The notes below the pieces were generated by a model. The model saw nothing but the letters and a program-made list of their open reading frames with translations, ran no database searches and was not told where the DNA came from. Both the position numbers and the translations under genes were made by a program. From Dactylorhiza incarnata (lineage: Eukaryota; Streptophyta; Magnoliopsida; Asparagales; Orchidaceae), in the NCBI GenBank assembly GCA_033032865.1, contig JAWHQI010000730.1, positions 62,001 to 126,000 of the forward strand: a DNA stretch of 64,000 nucleotides, given 5' to 3'. Shown piece by piece: positions 11,601 through 23,339 of the stretch. The number at the start of each line of letters is the position of its first letter. Within the stretch, counting starts at the first letter, position 1.

Positions 11601-14287
11601 CATAAACCTGATATCCCGCATACATCCTTCATTACCAATGATGAGTGTTATTGTTATCTAGTCATGCCTTTCGGACTCAAAAATGCGGGTGCGACATATC
11701 AAAGAATGATGGACACGGTTTTCAAAAAACAGAAAAGAAGAAATCTTGAAGTATACGTCGATGATCTTCTTCTGAAAAGTAAAACTTTTTCAATCCATCT
11801 GAAAGACCTCGTAGAGACGTTCGCTACTCTGCGGAGGTTCAAATTAAAACTAAATCCACTGAAATGCGTGTTTGGGGCAAACAAAGGGAAATTTCTTGGA
11901 CATCTTCTCACTCCTAATGGCTTCGCGTCAAACCCAGATAAAGTAAAGGCCATCCTAGATATGACCCCTCCTCGTAATCAGAAAGAGGTGCAACAACTTG
12001 GGGGAAGGCTGGCAGGATTGAGCTTGTTCATCTCCAAATCGGGGGATAAAAGCGCGCCATTCTTCAAGACACTTAGGGGAGGATCTAAGTTTGAATGGAA
12101 TGAAGAGTGCGATAATGCTTTCGAACAGTTGAAAAAGCAGTTAACCTCAACCCCTCTCCTTCAAAGCCCTCGCGAAGGGGAAACATTGTTCTTATACTTG
12201 GGGGTGGGCCTAGATGCAATAAGCTCTGTCCTGGTTCGGGAAGAGAAAAAGAAACAATTTCCGATATATTATGTCAGCCACATCCTCAAAGATGCGGAAA
12301 CTAGATATTCAATCTTGGAGAAATTAGCCTTGGCTTTGGTCATGTCATCACGAAGGCTCCGCCCCTATTTTCAGGCTCATCCTATTCAGGTGGTTTCGGA
12401 TCATCCACTAAAAAGTATCCTGGAGAAGCCGGATCATTCAGGAAGATTGGCCAAATGGGCAATCGAGCTGAGCGAGTTCGAAATATTGTACATTCCCAGA
12501 ACGGCAATAAAGGCACAAGTATTGGCAGATTTCTTGGTAAACACGGTGGAGTCTAATCCTGAACAGGTAGTACAATCTCCTTTGGCATGGATCATTTATC
12601 TGGATGGGGCTTCTGGCAGAAACTCCGTTGGAGCCGGGGTGGTTCTGATCAGTCCAAATGGCATCAGGCTGGAGCAGGCTATCAAATTCTTCTTTTCAGT
12701 TACAAATAACCAGGCCGAATACGAAGCACTCTTGGCCGGCCTGAGACTCGCAAAGGAGCTTGGGATAGAACATGTTCACATGAAAACTGATTCCCTTGTG
12801 ATGGCTTCGCAGGTTCTAGGGAACTATGAAACAAGAGAACCGATATTGAGAAAATATCTATTCCTAGCTAAGGAAGAAATCGGGAGATTCAAATCCTTCA
12901 TCATCGAACACATTCCTAGAACACAGAATGAAGAGGCAGACGAATTGTCAAAGTTTGGTCTTCCGTCAGGAGGGGTGACCTCGGAACTTTTTCATCCTGC
13001 AACGGAGGAAGAGGAGCTCATGCAGATCGATCAGCATCCTTCCTGGAAAGACCCCTATGAATTATTTCTGTCAAAAGGAGAGTTTCATCCATCAATCAAG
13101 GACAGAAATAGGTTCAGAAGAAAGGCGGCCTACTACTACTTAATAGCAGGAATCTTGTATAGGAAAACTTTGATTTCTCCCTCAGCACGGTGTGTTTCAG
13201 AAGAAGAGATCCCGATCATACTTCAGGAAGTTCACTCTGGGGAATGTGGTAGCCATTCAGGGGCAAAAACCTTAGAAAAAAGGATCCTGCGGCAAGGATA
13301 TTTTTGGCCGACTATGAGAAAGGATGCTGAAGCATTTGCCATGCGGTGTGTGTAGTGCCAAAAGTTCGCTCCTCTTCAGCATTTGCCTGCTCAGTCACTC
13401 AGATCAATAACCGCGCCATGGCCTTTTGCCGTATGGGGAATGGATCTTATGGGACCCTTCCCAACAGCCAGCGGTCAACGTCGTTTTATCATTGTGATGA
13501 TCGACTATTTCAGTAAGTGGATTGAGGCCAAAGCATTAGCAAAAACTACTACCCAAATCGTCAGAAACTTCATTTGGGGAGAAATAGTCTGCCGGCATGG
13601 AATACCGCTGGCAATCGTCACTGATAATGACCCACAGTTTAATAATCCGGAGATGGTAAGCTTTTGTGATCAGGTCGGAATTGATCTTCGGTACATCATC
13701 CAAGGACCAATGGACAAGTAGAAGCAGCAAACAGGCGAATCCGGCAGCTCTTGATGAAAAGAGTCTTAAATCAAAAAGGAAATTGGGCGGACCAGCTTCC
13801 TTCCATCCTTTGGACTCTTCGTACTGCCCCATCTTCAGCTACAGGGGAGAAACCATTCAAACTATCTCATGGCTCGGAGGCTATTGTTCCTGTAGAGTTT
13901 GAGGTGGTAACTCCAAGAGTTATGTATGCAAGAGAGGGAGGAGAATCATGGATAGATGAAAATGATGAGGCCATCAAGTATAGTCTGGATCTGGTCGAAG
14001 AACTTCAGGATGAGGCAACAATCAGACATGAAGAAGTTAAAAGGAGAATGGCGAAATATTTTGACAAGAATGTCAGAGTGAAGCAGTTTATAGTGGGGGA
14101 TTTGGTATTAAAGAAGGTAGACGCTGCAGCCAGGTCTGGCAATGTCGGAAAGCTGAATCCCAACTGGGCAGGGCCTTTTATTATCAAAGAAGTATTGAAG
14201 AATGGAGCCTATCGTCTCCAAACCAGCGAAGGAGAAGACATCTCACGCACCTGGAGCGGTGACGATCTTAAACGATTTTATCCTTGA
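8689..14287 (+). pseudogene. Element B gag-pol polyprotein (disrupted)
   Basis: Colinear with the intact 1872-residue polyprotein of element E. It starts at the same ATG context (MSDRQFPPRDRSD) and ends with the same WSGDDLKRFYP. Gag, zinc knuckle, protease (LIDTGSSVNLIF), RT, both RNase H domains and integrase are all recognisable. Breaks are a 7-bp insertion near 9106-9112, a 7-bp deletion near 10063, TAG at 10166-10168 in the zinc knuckle, a 2-bp deletion near 10352, TAG at 13353-13355 in the integrase zinc finger, and a deletion near 13690 that removes part of the integrase core. The longest open piece (10347-13355) covers protease to integrase zinc finger. It cannot transpose by itself. 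Confidence 0.94.
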
Positions 14288-14635
14288 ACTATCTCTTTCA
14301 TTCCTTATGTTTCTTTGGTGTTAAATGAAAAGCCCTATACTGACACTTCTCCTTATCTGATGTTTCTCTACATTATAAATACAAATATACATATCTTACT
14401 CCCTAAACCTCTGAGATATCGCCAAATTCTGCTCGAACCACCTGAGATTGTAGTCATAGCGTAAAACCCACCAAGACCATGTGATGCGGGGAGTTTTCGC
14501 ACACGTGTAGTGGTAGCTTGCCAATTCCGCTGCGGTGGTCTTCAGAACTTTGGATCCCGGCCGATATCTGACACACCCCTGCATCAAGGGAGGTCTAGGT
14601 GATTGTCAGCTCTATCATGCCCCGAAAGGGATATA

Positions 14636-15051
14636 GTTACAGCTTTGATGATCTTTCTGAGGAAAGCAATGTTCGCCGCCGAGGCCCACCTGCCCAACTG
14701 ATCATCATAGCCTGTGACCATCGAATACTCTTAGGTACTCTCGAAACGGTGCCTAGTTGGGCCCACAACTGAGTTGATCTCTCTGAGGAAAGCAATGTTC
14801 GCCGCCGAGGCCCACCTGCCCAATTCATCAACTCGGCTTGTAACCCTAGGCAAGAGAGCAGATGAGTCGCTTACATCTCTTATGACCACTTGAGGAAAGC
14901 AATGTTCGCCGCCGAGGCTCACCTGCCCACTTGGTCATCTGAGTCTGTACATGCTTTTTTCTTTTTTCTCTCTACAACTCTTATGACCACTTGGGGAAAG
15001 CAATGTTCGCCGTCGAGGCCCACCTGCCCACTTGGTCATCTGAGCCTGTAG
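14636..15051 (+). repeat. Element B hairpin array in 3' spacer, 4 units
   Basis: Units at about 14636-14718, 14765-14841, 14870-14948 and 14972-15051, with the same conserved core as in A, D and E and arms complementary within each unit. Unit 2 carries one arm mismatch (CATCAAC for GATCAAC). The array starts about 350 bp after the pol stop. The bases between (14288-14635) are conserved in the family but hold no gene. Confidence 0.85.
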
Positions 15052-15234
15052 ATTATCCCTTTTCCCTACAGGAAGGCATTCACCTCTTATGGTTTCTTGT
15101 ATAAAACCATTCGAGGAAGACATTATTAAAACAGGTGCAGGTGTTCGTCTACCCTAATAAAGGGTTGTGATATTAAGACCGTGCGTTCTGAACTTGCAAA
15201 CCGAACGGTCTGATTGTGTATAAGTCAGGATATT

Positions 15235-16000
15235 TCTGGACAATTACATGGTTGCCCGGGTTGTATTCTAACCGGGCGGCCCTATCCGTCTCTTATAAGT
15301 TGGATATCTCTGGAATCAATTGTATGAATGCCCGGGTTGTATTCTAACCGGGCGGGTTTATCCATCCTTTATAAGTTGGATATTTCTGGAGCTAATTATA
15401 TGATTGCCCGGATTACGTTTTGACCGGTCAGATTTATCTCTCTCTCCATTCTATCGAGTTGAATGTTCCTGGATCTAATTACATGATTGCTCGGGTTGCA
15501 CTCTAGCCAGGCGAATCTGTCTATCTTTAAACTAAGTTGGATATTTCCGGAGCTAATTATCTGATTACCCGGGTTGCATTCTAACCGGGCGGGTTTATCC
15601 ATCCTTTATTGAGTTAGATGTTTTTAGATTTAAATATATGGTCGCCCGAGTCATATCCTAGCCAGGCAGACTTATCGACCTCTTATGCTAGTAAAGTTGG
15701 ATATTTCTGGATCTGATTATACGGTTGCCCGAATTGCGTTCTAGCCGGGCGGACCTATCCATCCTTTAATGGGTTGGATGTTTCTAAATTTAATTATATG
15801 ATTGCCCGGGTTGCATTCTAGCCGGGCGAATCTATCTATATCTCAAATTAATTAAGTCTGGGTATCTCTGGATCTAAGTGTATCGCCGCTCAGATTATGT
15901 TCTAACCGATCGGGCTGGTCTATTTCCTAGCGAGAAGTTATCCCTGGATACAATGGGTTACTCACCAGGATTGTATTCAAACCGCGCAAAATTAAAGTTT
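15235..16000 (+). repeat. Element B ~78-bp tandem array, about 10 copies
   Basis: The marker GCCCGGGTTG, followed about 10 bases later by AACCGGGCGG, recurs near 15253, 15330, 15406, 15489, 15567, 15643, 15727, 15804, 15886 and 15965. Spacing is 75-84 bp. Each unit also contains a variant of TTGGATATTTCTGGA. The marker pair can form a short hairpin. The bases 16001-16397 have no gene: they hold more CCGNNCGG-like sites and the 3' untranslated region of antisense gene 2. Confidence 0.8.
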
Positions 16001-16397
16001 ATTACTTGCATCAACGAGGATGAGATATCTTTGAATGATAAGAGACCGCTCGGTCTGAACTATAATCGCGCGAGTATATCCTTTATAGTTCAAACTATCA
16101 GAAATCGGATATCCTGAGACCTAGATAAGTAATCACATGGGTTGAATATAGACCGTCGAAGATCATCAATCCTCACTTATACTCAGACCAGGATAGCCGC
16201 ACGGCTAGAGCATAAAGAGCAAAAGGTAAAAAAAAAGAAGAGAGAAACAAGACATCAACCACAAGTAAGTAACAATAGGGGGATAATTAGACAGGTAAAA
16301 TTTCTATTCATTCTTCAAAATTTGCTAACAAAATATTAACTGCCCGGCTAACAAAAAAGACCGGCAATTACACAAAAATAAAATTAAAACAAAGGCA

Positions 16398-17478
16398 CTA
16401 GTCTGCCGACTTCTTCTTCTTCTTGACAGGGGAACTCGAGTCCGCGTCATCGATCTCAACATCAGGCGAATAGCCTTCGCTTGACGAGGAAGAACCCGAT
16501 GAACTGCTGTCACTGGATCGCCCGGTCTTGCTTGTAGAGCCGGTTGTTCCAGAGGACAAGCTGTCCTCCTCCTCATCATCATCATCGCCAGCATCGTCAT
16601 CCGCGTCGGCCTCCTCAGCAGCTCCACCACTTCCATCACCTCCTTGATGAAGCACAATCTCCCTGCCCGCATCGGCTTCAGCCTCCTCGCCCACCTTGGC
16701 TTTTCCTTTCTGCCTTCGGCTGATCTCATCAAGTTGGACCTTCAAAGCAGGGAAGAGGTCGGAGAAACTAGTGCCCCCGAACCCTTCGCACAGACCGCCC
16801 CGGTCTTCCATAAGACCCAGAGCTTTGTTGATCCCTTGGGCCACATGAGGCAACACCTCATCTTGAAAGGCCGGGTTGGTCATCTCATATTGTTTCTGCA
16901 AAAAAGGAAAAATTAATTAGGTCGCTCGGACTGAATAAAAGAAACCGCGTAATTTAAGAAACTCACCGCCACGACTTCTTGAAGCCGCGCATTCTCTTCT
17001 CGAAGCCGCGCATTCTCCGCGGCCTGCTCCTCGTACTTCTTTTCCAGATGCTTCTGAACAGAAACCAGCCGCCTGTACGACAGGGCCATGAAGTGATTGG
17101 TCGTGAACCCCCAGGCACCGGCTTGTGCCGCTAGCCGGGGAAGCTCTTCTTCAGGAGTACTCCTCAGCTTCTTTAAGGTCTTTCGACCATACAAAGCGGC
17201 CCCGGCGGCTAGGGCATGACGGTTAATCTTTTCACTCCCCCATGAAGGAAGTGCAGTGGAAACCCGGATGCGGCTTCCATCCCTATGCCAGAGGACAGTC
17301 GGGTTGACCTGCAGGTCGGGCGGGTTTCCACAGGAACGAAGAAGTTCGTAGTCATCAGGAGAAGCCGGGTCCTCTTCCTCTGACGAGAGCGACCTGTTTC
17401 GCCGCTGCCTTTTTTCCCTCTGGGTCAAAACCGGGCCGGCCGGCGTGACCGGCTTGTTCGCAGGAACAATGTGGGCAG
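16398..17478 (-). CDS. Element B antisense gene 2, exons 2 and 3
   Basis: Exon 2 is 17478-16967 (512 nt) and exon 3 is 16895-16398 (498 nt), the same lengths as in E. The donor is GTGAGT and the acceptors end in TGCAG. Exon 2 encodes the conserved WHRDGSRIRVSTALPSWGS block and a leucine-rich coiled coil. Exon 3 encodes the TNPAFQDEVLPHVAQGI block, an acidic and serine-rich stretch, and a lysine-rich C-terminus that looks like a nuclear localisation signal. Exon 1 lies at 31480-32194, because element D inserted in the first intron. With D left out, that intron is 72 bp, exactly as in D and E. No coding lesion is seen. Confidence 0.85.
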
Positions 17479-17519
17479 CTGCAAAGATAAAATCTAAAGT
17501 GTAAATGAAGAAGTCCGTG

Positions 17520-18354
17520 TGTTCGATTCAAAAGTGCGCTCACGAAGAAAATCGAGGGCTGCGGATTATCGATTACTATTTGGTTAGAGAATTTAGACCG
17601 CTAGCAGCGGTCGAGGCCGGACTTCGCCCGCCGCGGCAAATGCCACTCTTGCGACGAGCTTTCTTTTGATTGAAAAGTAGCGGTTACAAGTGCAGGAAAG
17701 CAGAAGCCGGCCGGTCAAACAGTTCGCGAGACCTGAAACTCGAGACCGGAGCTCCGACAAGCGAGCTCTTCGATTCGAGTGTGCGTGTCTTGTGAACAGT
17801 GCCGCCCCCTATTTATAGGCTTGGGGGCCTGCCCGAGTGGGCAGGGATAAAATAACCTCCTGCCCGGGTACAGGAGAAACGGGCAGGCGGTGACGGGATG
17901 CATAGAGAAGAAAAAAGAAAGAGGCCGCGCGACCTGACGGACTGCCTTCCCTACCCGTCTGACTTGAGGCTGAGGATACCGGGACTAAGTCAATGATGCA
18001 GACCGAGCGGCCTGGAGATTGAGGCCGCGGTCTGCCTTCTGGTCATGACTTAGCCGTTTTTCACAAGGTAACGCGGATAGCCTTTGATCTGGACCCCCGG
18101 CTTGTTCTTCGGGGCTGGAACCTCGAGTTTCTATGGGACAACCCGCGCGGCCTTCTAGCTGAGACCGCGGATAAACCTCTCGCCTTAGCTCTTGACGATC
18201 TTCTCCCTTGGGGGCGATCCGGAAACGACATCAGGTCACCCGATCTGGCTCACCTTGAACTGAGAACCACTATTTTTGGAAACTAGCGGCCTGGCCCATA
18301 AGTTCGCGCGGTCTGATAATAGCCCAACCCGAGAAGCGGTTTTCCGGGCAAACA
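17520..18354 (-). repeat. Element D 3' LTR
   Basis: On the minus strand it runs from TGTTTGCCCGG (ending at 18354) to GAATCGAACA (17520). The minus-strand TATAAATA is at 17810-17817. Next to it, at 18355 onward, is the conserved purine-rich stretch that reads ATGCGGGGATTA on the minus strand and is the likely polypurine tract. Confidence 0.95.
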
Positions 18355-18439
18355 TAATCCCCGCATATTTTCAAATCTCAAGAGAATTTCGAAAATATTA
18401 GCTTTGACCGGGAGACCGCATCCGACCTGCCTTAAATTC

Positions 18440-18446
18440 TATAAGA
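18440..18446 (+). promoter_or_regulatory. TATA box of element D antisense gene 1
   Basis: TATAAGA about 100 bp upstream of the gene 1 ATG, just inside the 3' LTR. The same position carries a TATA-like box in E (58437-58444, minus), B (59508-59513, minus) and A (62237-62243, minus). This suggests the gene has its own promoter rather than relying on LTR antisense transcription. Confidence 0.6.
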
Positions 18447-18542
18447 GAGCCAGAGAATTCATTCTGCGGAGTTTTTCCTGAAATCACGGGGTATTACTCG
18501 CCAGTTGCGGTTAGAATTTTTAAGACCGGCGATTCTTCAGCA

Positions 18543-20657
18543 ATGGACTTCTTAGATGCTGTGCTAGACCGCGTGGATCCCAGCGGAGATCAGAAGAGGG
18601 CGGAAGATAAGAGGCGCGAGCCGTCGGAGAAGTCGAATAAGGAGACAGAAAAGCAAGACCGGAAGGACCGGAAAAAGAGAAAGCGGGCCGAGAAGGCCGC
18701 AGCGGATAGCCTCAAACCGGTCGTGGACTTAACAACTCCCAAGACTCCTGCAGAGCCCGTGGCGAACAGTTCGAGGCCTCTTCTTGGTGACTCGCTGATT
18801 CCTTCAGAAGACCCTGGTCAACAGGTCGCCAACCCGCTGAACGAAGAGGAGACCGCTCCTCCCAAAAAAGCTGGCACCGGTAGCCCTTCGAAGAAGACCG
18901 GCGAAAATGACTCGTTTGGTATGGAGATTACTCCTTCTGGGAACCCCCATCTGCTAGTTAGAAACATGGAGGAAGAGGCAGTCAACTCCCCAAGGGCGGG
19001 CGATCTGAATACCCCCTTGTCCGTGGACGACTACCCCAGCCCTTCCAAAGAAGTTAGCCCAGCTCCGAGCAAGAAGGAGAGGAAAAGGAAGAAAACCGGG
19101 TCCGTGACCGAGCGGATAACGAAGAAGGTCAAGAGGTTAGCCGCTAAGGAAAGGGCGGCTCTTAAGAAACCGACTGAATCCCTCCTCCAGACCAATTCGC
19201 GACTAAAGGAGGAGCTAGGCCTTGCGACTCCTCCATCCAACAAGTCAAATGAATCACCGGCTACCCCTGATACGAAACCGGGCGAACTTCCTCCGGACTC
19301 GGCGAGCAGCTTATCTTTTAATGGGATCTTCAGGGGTATGGATGAGCTGGTGAAGCGAGATCAGCTTCTTGACAGCCCGATTGTTTCCAGACAAGATCCC
19401 TCTGCTACTGATAATACAGTCCGGCCTGAAGAGACCGCTCGGACGGAGGCCGAAGAACGAGAAGCTGCCGCCCGGACTGCCTCGGAGGTCGAAGAGAGAA
19501 CGAGGGAGCTTGAAGAAGTGCTGAAAGCGCGGGAGGAAGTTCCCCCAGCGATGACCGGGGAAGAAATAATGATGGTGAAGAAGGAGGGGGCGGAACGAGC
19601 TTTGAACAAGCCGTCGCGGCTTGATCCTCTTGTGGCAGGTAAGGGCTCCAAGGACTATAAAGCTGTCCGCTTCTTCATTCCGCGGCCTCGCCATAATAAA
19701 TTAGCGAACCAGCCGCCGAGCCTCCTTTCTTTAGCGGCCCGGTTCCCTTCTGTTAGACAAAGTACGGAAAGTCTCTGGCGTGAGCAATGTCAGAGGATGA
19801 ATCCGGAACGGTCTAAGTGGCCTGTCCGTCCAGGCACTGCTCTTGTATTTATGTTCATTTATATATATATATATATATGGCGTTGCGTGCTCTTACTTTC
19901 CATAACCGAGCGGCTTCTTTCAGATAGCGTGGATCAGGTTACGAAGCCGGGCGACCTTGAGGCCAGCCCGCCTCCGTTAGTTCCACTGATTCCAACCAGT
20001 GCAACGACTTTGCCGGAAAGACTGCAGCTGTTTGACCATCTCGAAGAAGATCTGGTCAACCTGAGAGCCCGCTTGAAGGAGGTAGAAGACCGGGAGGCCG
20101 CCACTCGGACCGCTCTGGAGGCTGAGCAGATTGCGAGGAAGAAGGCTGAAGAGGCGCTGAAGGCGCAGTCGGAGATCAACAGGAAATCCGGCTCAGAAAA
20201 GGAGAAAGTCCTGGAGACTCAGCTTGAGGCCGCGCGGGCAGCAGTGGTGGCTACGCGAGCTGCTCTGACCGCTCAACTGGAGAAGGAGAAGAGAGCCTCT
20301 GCTAAATTTGAGAGCGACTCGAAATATTACCAGGATAAATTCCTGCGTTTAACCAGAGAAGTCGCCGCTGGTCGGCGAAATATGAACGATGGGGTGGTAG
20401 CAGTTAGCCGCCCGACTATTGGAGCGGGCTCGAATCCTCCCCCAGTCCGGGCGGCTGATCCAATGATTGACGAGGCCGCCGCAACCCCCCGTATGATTGC
20501 CGCTACGCGGGTCGAAAGGGATGCCGGGCGGCTTCATAGCACAATCAACCACCTTCATTATCATACAAGCCAGATTTACTCTCTCCTGAACACAACCAGT
20601 GATCAGGTCGCGCGACTTCACCGAGAGGATGTCTCCCCAGAACGCCGTCAGCCGTGA
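18543..20657 (+). CDS. Element D antisense gene 1 (two exons, basic and coiled-coil protein)
   Basis: Exon 1 is 18543-19638 and exon 2 is 19924-20657, giving 609 residues. The intron (285 bp, GTAAG...TTTCAG) is a multiple of three and open, so it could also be read through; it contains a short TA repeat near 19859. In element E the same splice sites enclose only 124 bp, which supports a real intron. The protein starts MDFLDAVLDRVDPSGDQK. It has a lysine/arginine-rich segment after about residue 25 and another near residue 180 (KKERKRKKTGS) that look like nuclear localisation signals. Exon 2 is mostly coiled coil (EDREAATRTALEAEQIARKK) followed by a conserved tail ending in QVARLHREDVSPERR. 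I recognise no named domain, and the function is unknown. Confidence 0.8.
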   Translation: MDFLDAVLDRVDPSGDQKRAEDKRREPSEKSNKETEKQDRKDRKKRKRAEKAAADSLKPVVDLTTPKTPAEPVANSSRPLLGDSLIPSEDPGQQVANPLNEEETAPPKKAGTGSPSKKTGENDSFGMEITPSGNPHLLVRNMEEEAVNSPRAGDLNTPLSVDDYPSPSKEVSPAPSKKERKRKKTGSVTERITKKVKRLAAKERAALKKPTESLLQTNSRLKEELGLATPPSNKSNESPATPDTKPGELPPDSASSLSFNGIFRGMDELVKRDQLLDSPIVSRQDPSATDNTVRPEETARTEAEEREAAARTASEVEERTRELEEVLKAREEVPPAMTGEEIMMVKKEGAERALNKPSRLDPLVAGKGSKDYKAVRFFIPRPRHNKLANQPPSLLSLAARFPSVRQSTESLWREQCQRMNPERSKWPVRPGTALVFMFIYIYIYIWRCVLLLSITERLLSDSVDQVTKPGDLEASPPPLVPLIPTSATTLPERLQLFDHLEEDLVNLRARLKEVEDREAATRTALEAEQIARKKAEEALKAQSEINRKSGSEKEKVLETQLEAARAAVVATRAALTAQLEKEKRASAKFESDSKYYQDKFLRLTREVAAGRRNMNDGVVAVSRPTIGAGSNPPPVRAADPMIDEAAATPRMIAATRVERDAGRLHSTINHLHYHTSQIYSLLNTTSDQVARLHREDVSPERRQP

Positions 20658-20963
20658 CCGGCCTTTGAGAACAATTTGTACTATAAGCGTGGCTTATTGG
20701 TTTGAACAATGTTTTTTGTCTTGTATTCTGGATAACTCGTGCGGTCTCTTATTTAACCGCTATACTTTGTGTTCTGTTTTAGATCTCATGCTTTATTCGA
20801 ACTGACTTTAGGTCGCTCGATCTGTGATGTATGCTTGCTTCTGTTTTCCTGGATGCCTTTGTTTCTTTTATTTTTCCGGTGAATCTAACCACTTAGGTCA
20901 TTGACCGCGCGGTTAGAATGTATAGTTGCGATATGATTTTACTATTCACAGATCATAGAAATC

Positions 20964-20969
20964 TATAAG
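20964..20969 (+). promoter_or_regulatory. TATA box of element D antisense gene 2
   Basis: TATAAG about 40 bp upstream of the ATG. It is conserved in A, B (32230-32235, minus) and E (56163-56168, minus). A CCGCGCGG palindrome lies about 50 bp further upstream near 20905. The rest of 20658-21005 is the gene 1 3' untranslated region and promoter DNA without other recognisable features. Confidence 0.6.
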
Positions 20970-21005
20970 TAGGGAATTCTTCGAAGTCATTCTCACGATT
21001 TCCGG

Positions 21006-22874
21006 ATGGCGCGATCCAAGAACAAGTCGCAACGACCTGTTAAAGTTAAAGCCGTCCGAGCTGATGCGGCCTTAGCATTCCATTCGGGGGACCATCCGGA
21101 ATGCCGCCTTACTCAGAGCGAACTGGACGATTTCATCGCAAAACACATGGCAGGGAGTAATCTACTCGCGCGGCTTCCTCTACGCGATGAGCGGATTAAC
21201 TCTTCCAATCCGCACCAGATAGCTATCCCGGTTGACCACTTCGAATATGGCTTCAAGTTTCCACTGCCGCTTGAAGTCATAGCCATCTTCGACCATTACG
21301 GGGTCGTACCCGGTCAACTTCCACCGAACTCCATCGCCTCCATATATAGTTTCATCTCGTACCTGCGGTTCGAGCGGATCAGGTTCTCCCTCGACCTATT
21401 CAGAAAGTTCTTCTCGGTGCGGGCTGCCTCCGACTCGGGGACTTCAGCTTACAGGGGGCACCTCTACTTCGGCTGCCATGGGTTGAAGATCGTCAATTTG
21501 GCGAACAAAGTCTCCGACTGGTCGGAGCGGTTCGTAATGCTCGAAGGCAACTTCGGACTGTTGCAGACCAACCCGCAAGTCCGAGGGGAGGAAGTTTTCC
21601 AGATCCCTCAGGTTGGAAAGATTGAGGCGGACACCTTCGCGTTCCTTGAGAACGAGCGGTTGGATATCAACCACTACATCCCGCTGTTCTCGGAGCTGGA
21701 GGATATCCTCCCTGAGCATAGTAAGTTCTTTCAGACCGCCTGTATGTAACCGCGTGGACTTCGTTACTTACACTTTTGTTTTCTCTTTTCAGCTGGCCAC
21801 GCCGTCCCTGCGAACAAGCCGGTCACGCCAGTCGTCCCGGTTTTGACTCAAAGGGAGAAGAGGCTGAAGCGAAACAGATCGCTATCGTCTGAGGAAGAAG
21901 GCCCGGCTTCTCCTGATGACTACGAGCTCCTTCGCTCTTGTGGGAACCCGCCCGATCTGCAGGGCAATCCGACCGTCCTTTGGCATAGGGATGGAAGCCG
22001 GATCCGGGTATCCACCGCTCTTCCTCCATGGGGGAGCGACAAAATTGAACGCCATGCCCTAGCCGCTGGGGCCGCCTTGTATGGTCGAAAGACCCTAAGG
22101 AGGCTGATGAGAACCCCTGAAGAAGAGCTTCCCCGGCTAGCGGCTCAAGCCGGCGCCTGGGGATTTTCGGCCAACCACTTCATGGCCCTGGCGTATAAGC
22201 GGCTAGTTTCTGTTCAGAAACACCTGGAGAAGAAGTACGAGGAGCAGGCTGCGGAGAATACGCGGCTTCGAGAGGAGAACGTGCGGCTTCAAGAAGTCGT
22301 GGCGGTGAGTTTCTCAAAAGACAACGCGGTTCCCTTTGTTTAGCCCGAGCGGCCTAATTCATTTTTCCTCTTCTTGTAGAAGCAATATGAGGTGACCAAC
22401 CCGGCCTTCCAAGACGAGGTGCTGCCTTATGTGGCCCAGGGGATCGACAAAGCTTTGGGTCTCATAGGTGACCGGGGCGGTCTGTGTGAAGGATTTGATG
22501 GAACCACCTTCTCCGACCTCTTCCCCGCCTTGAAGGTCCAACTTGACGAAATCAGCCGAAGGAAAAAAGGAAAATCGAAGGTAGGCGAGGAGGCCGAGGC
22601 CGACGCGGGCAGGGAGATCGTGCTCCATCAAGGAGGCGATGGAAGTGGTGAAGCCGCTGAAGAAGCCGACGCGGATGGTGATGCCAGCGACGACGACGAC
22701 GAGGACAGCTTGTCCTCTGGAACCACCGGTTCTGCAAGCAAGACCGGGCGGTCTAGTGACAGCAGTTCATCCGGCTCCTCCTCATTAAACGAAGGTTATT
22801 CGCCGGAGGTTGACATCGATGGTGCGGACTCAAATTCTCCTGTCAAGAAGAAGAAGAAAGAATCGGCAGACTAG
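21006..22874 (+). CDS. Element D antisense gene 2 (three exons, gypsy-type transposon domain)
   Basis: Exons are 21006-21720, 21793-22304 and 22380-22874, giving 573 residues. Introns are 72 and 75 bp with GTAAGT and GTGAGT donors and pyrimidine-rich acceptors ending CAG and TAG. Exon 1 (about residues 1-238) has a basic start (MARSKNKSQRPVKV) and the pattern VDHFEYGFKFPLP, FDHYGVVPGQLPPNS, FSLDLFRKFFSV and GHLYFGCHGLK. This resembles Transposase_28, a plant domain of unknown biochemical role found in retrotransposon-related proteins. Exon 2 adds a conserved block and a coiled coil (HLEKKYEEQAAENTRLREEN). Exon 3 has an acidic/serine tail and ends with a lysine cluster. Despite the domain name I see no transposase catalytic motif. 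Confidence 0.85.
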
Positions 22875-23339
22875 TGCCCTTGTCTTTTGTTTTAATTTTT
22901 GTAACCGCCGGTTTCTTTTTGTTGGCCGGGCGGTCAATATTTTGTAAACACATTTTGAAAAATGAAACAGAGATTTTACCTGTCTGATTGTCCTTCTATT
23001 ATTACTTACTTGTGATACCTTGTCTCTTTTCTTTGCTCTTTATGATCCAACCGCGCGAACATCCTGGTCCGAGCATAGGTGATGATGGATTATCTTCGAC
23101 GATCCTTTGTCCGAACCGTGCGATTACTTGTTTAGATCTCAACACGCCTCATTTCTGATAGTATGGTCCATAACGCATAGACTTATGCGACTATAATATA
23201 GACCGGGCGGCTTCTTTTCATTTGAAGATACTTTATACTTGCTGCTGTAAATAATGAACAACTTTCACGCGGTTCGAATTCAGTCCTGGCGAGCAATCCA
23301 TTGTGTCTAGAGATAATTCTCGCTAAGAAATAGCTTAAC

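Noticed and set aside
18543..20657. Reading antisense gene 1 of D as a single 704-residue frame without an intron
   Set aside because: The 285-bp segment has good splice sites, low-complexity TA repeats, and is only 124 bp (not a multiple of three) in E at identical borders.
21006..22874. Gene 2 as a DNA transposase because of its domain name
   Set aside because: No DDE/D or other catalytic pattern is visible and no terminal inverted repeats surround it; the family name is historical.
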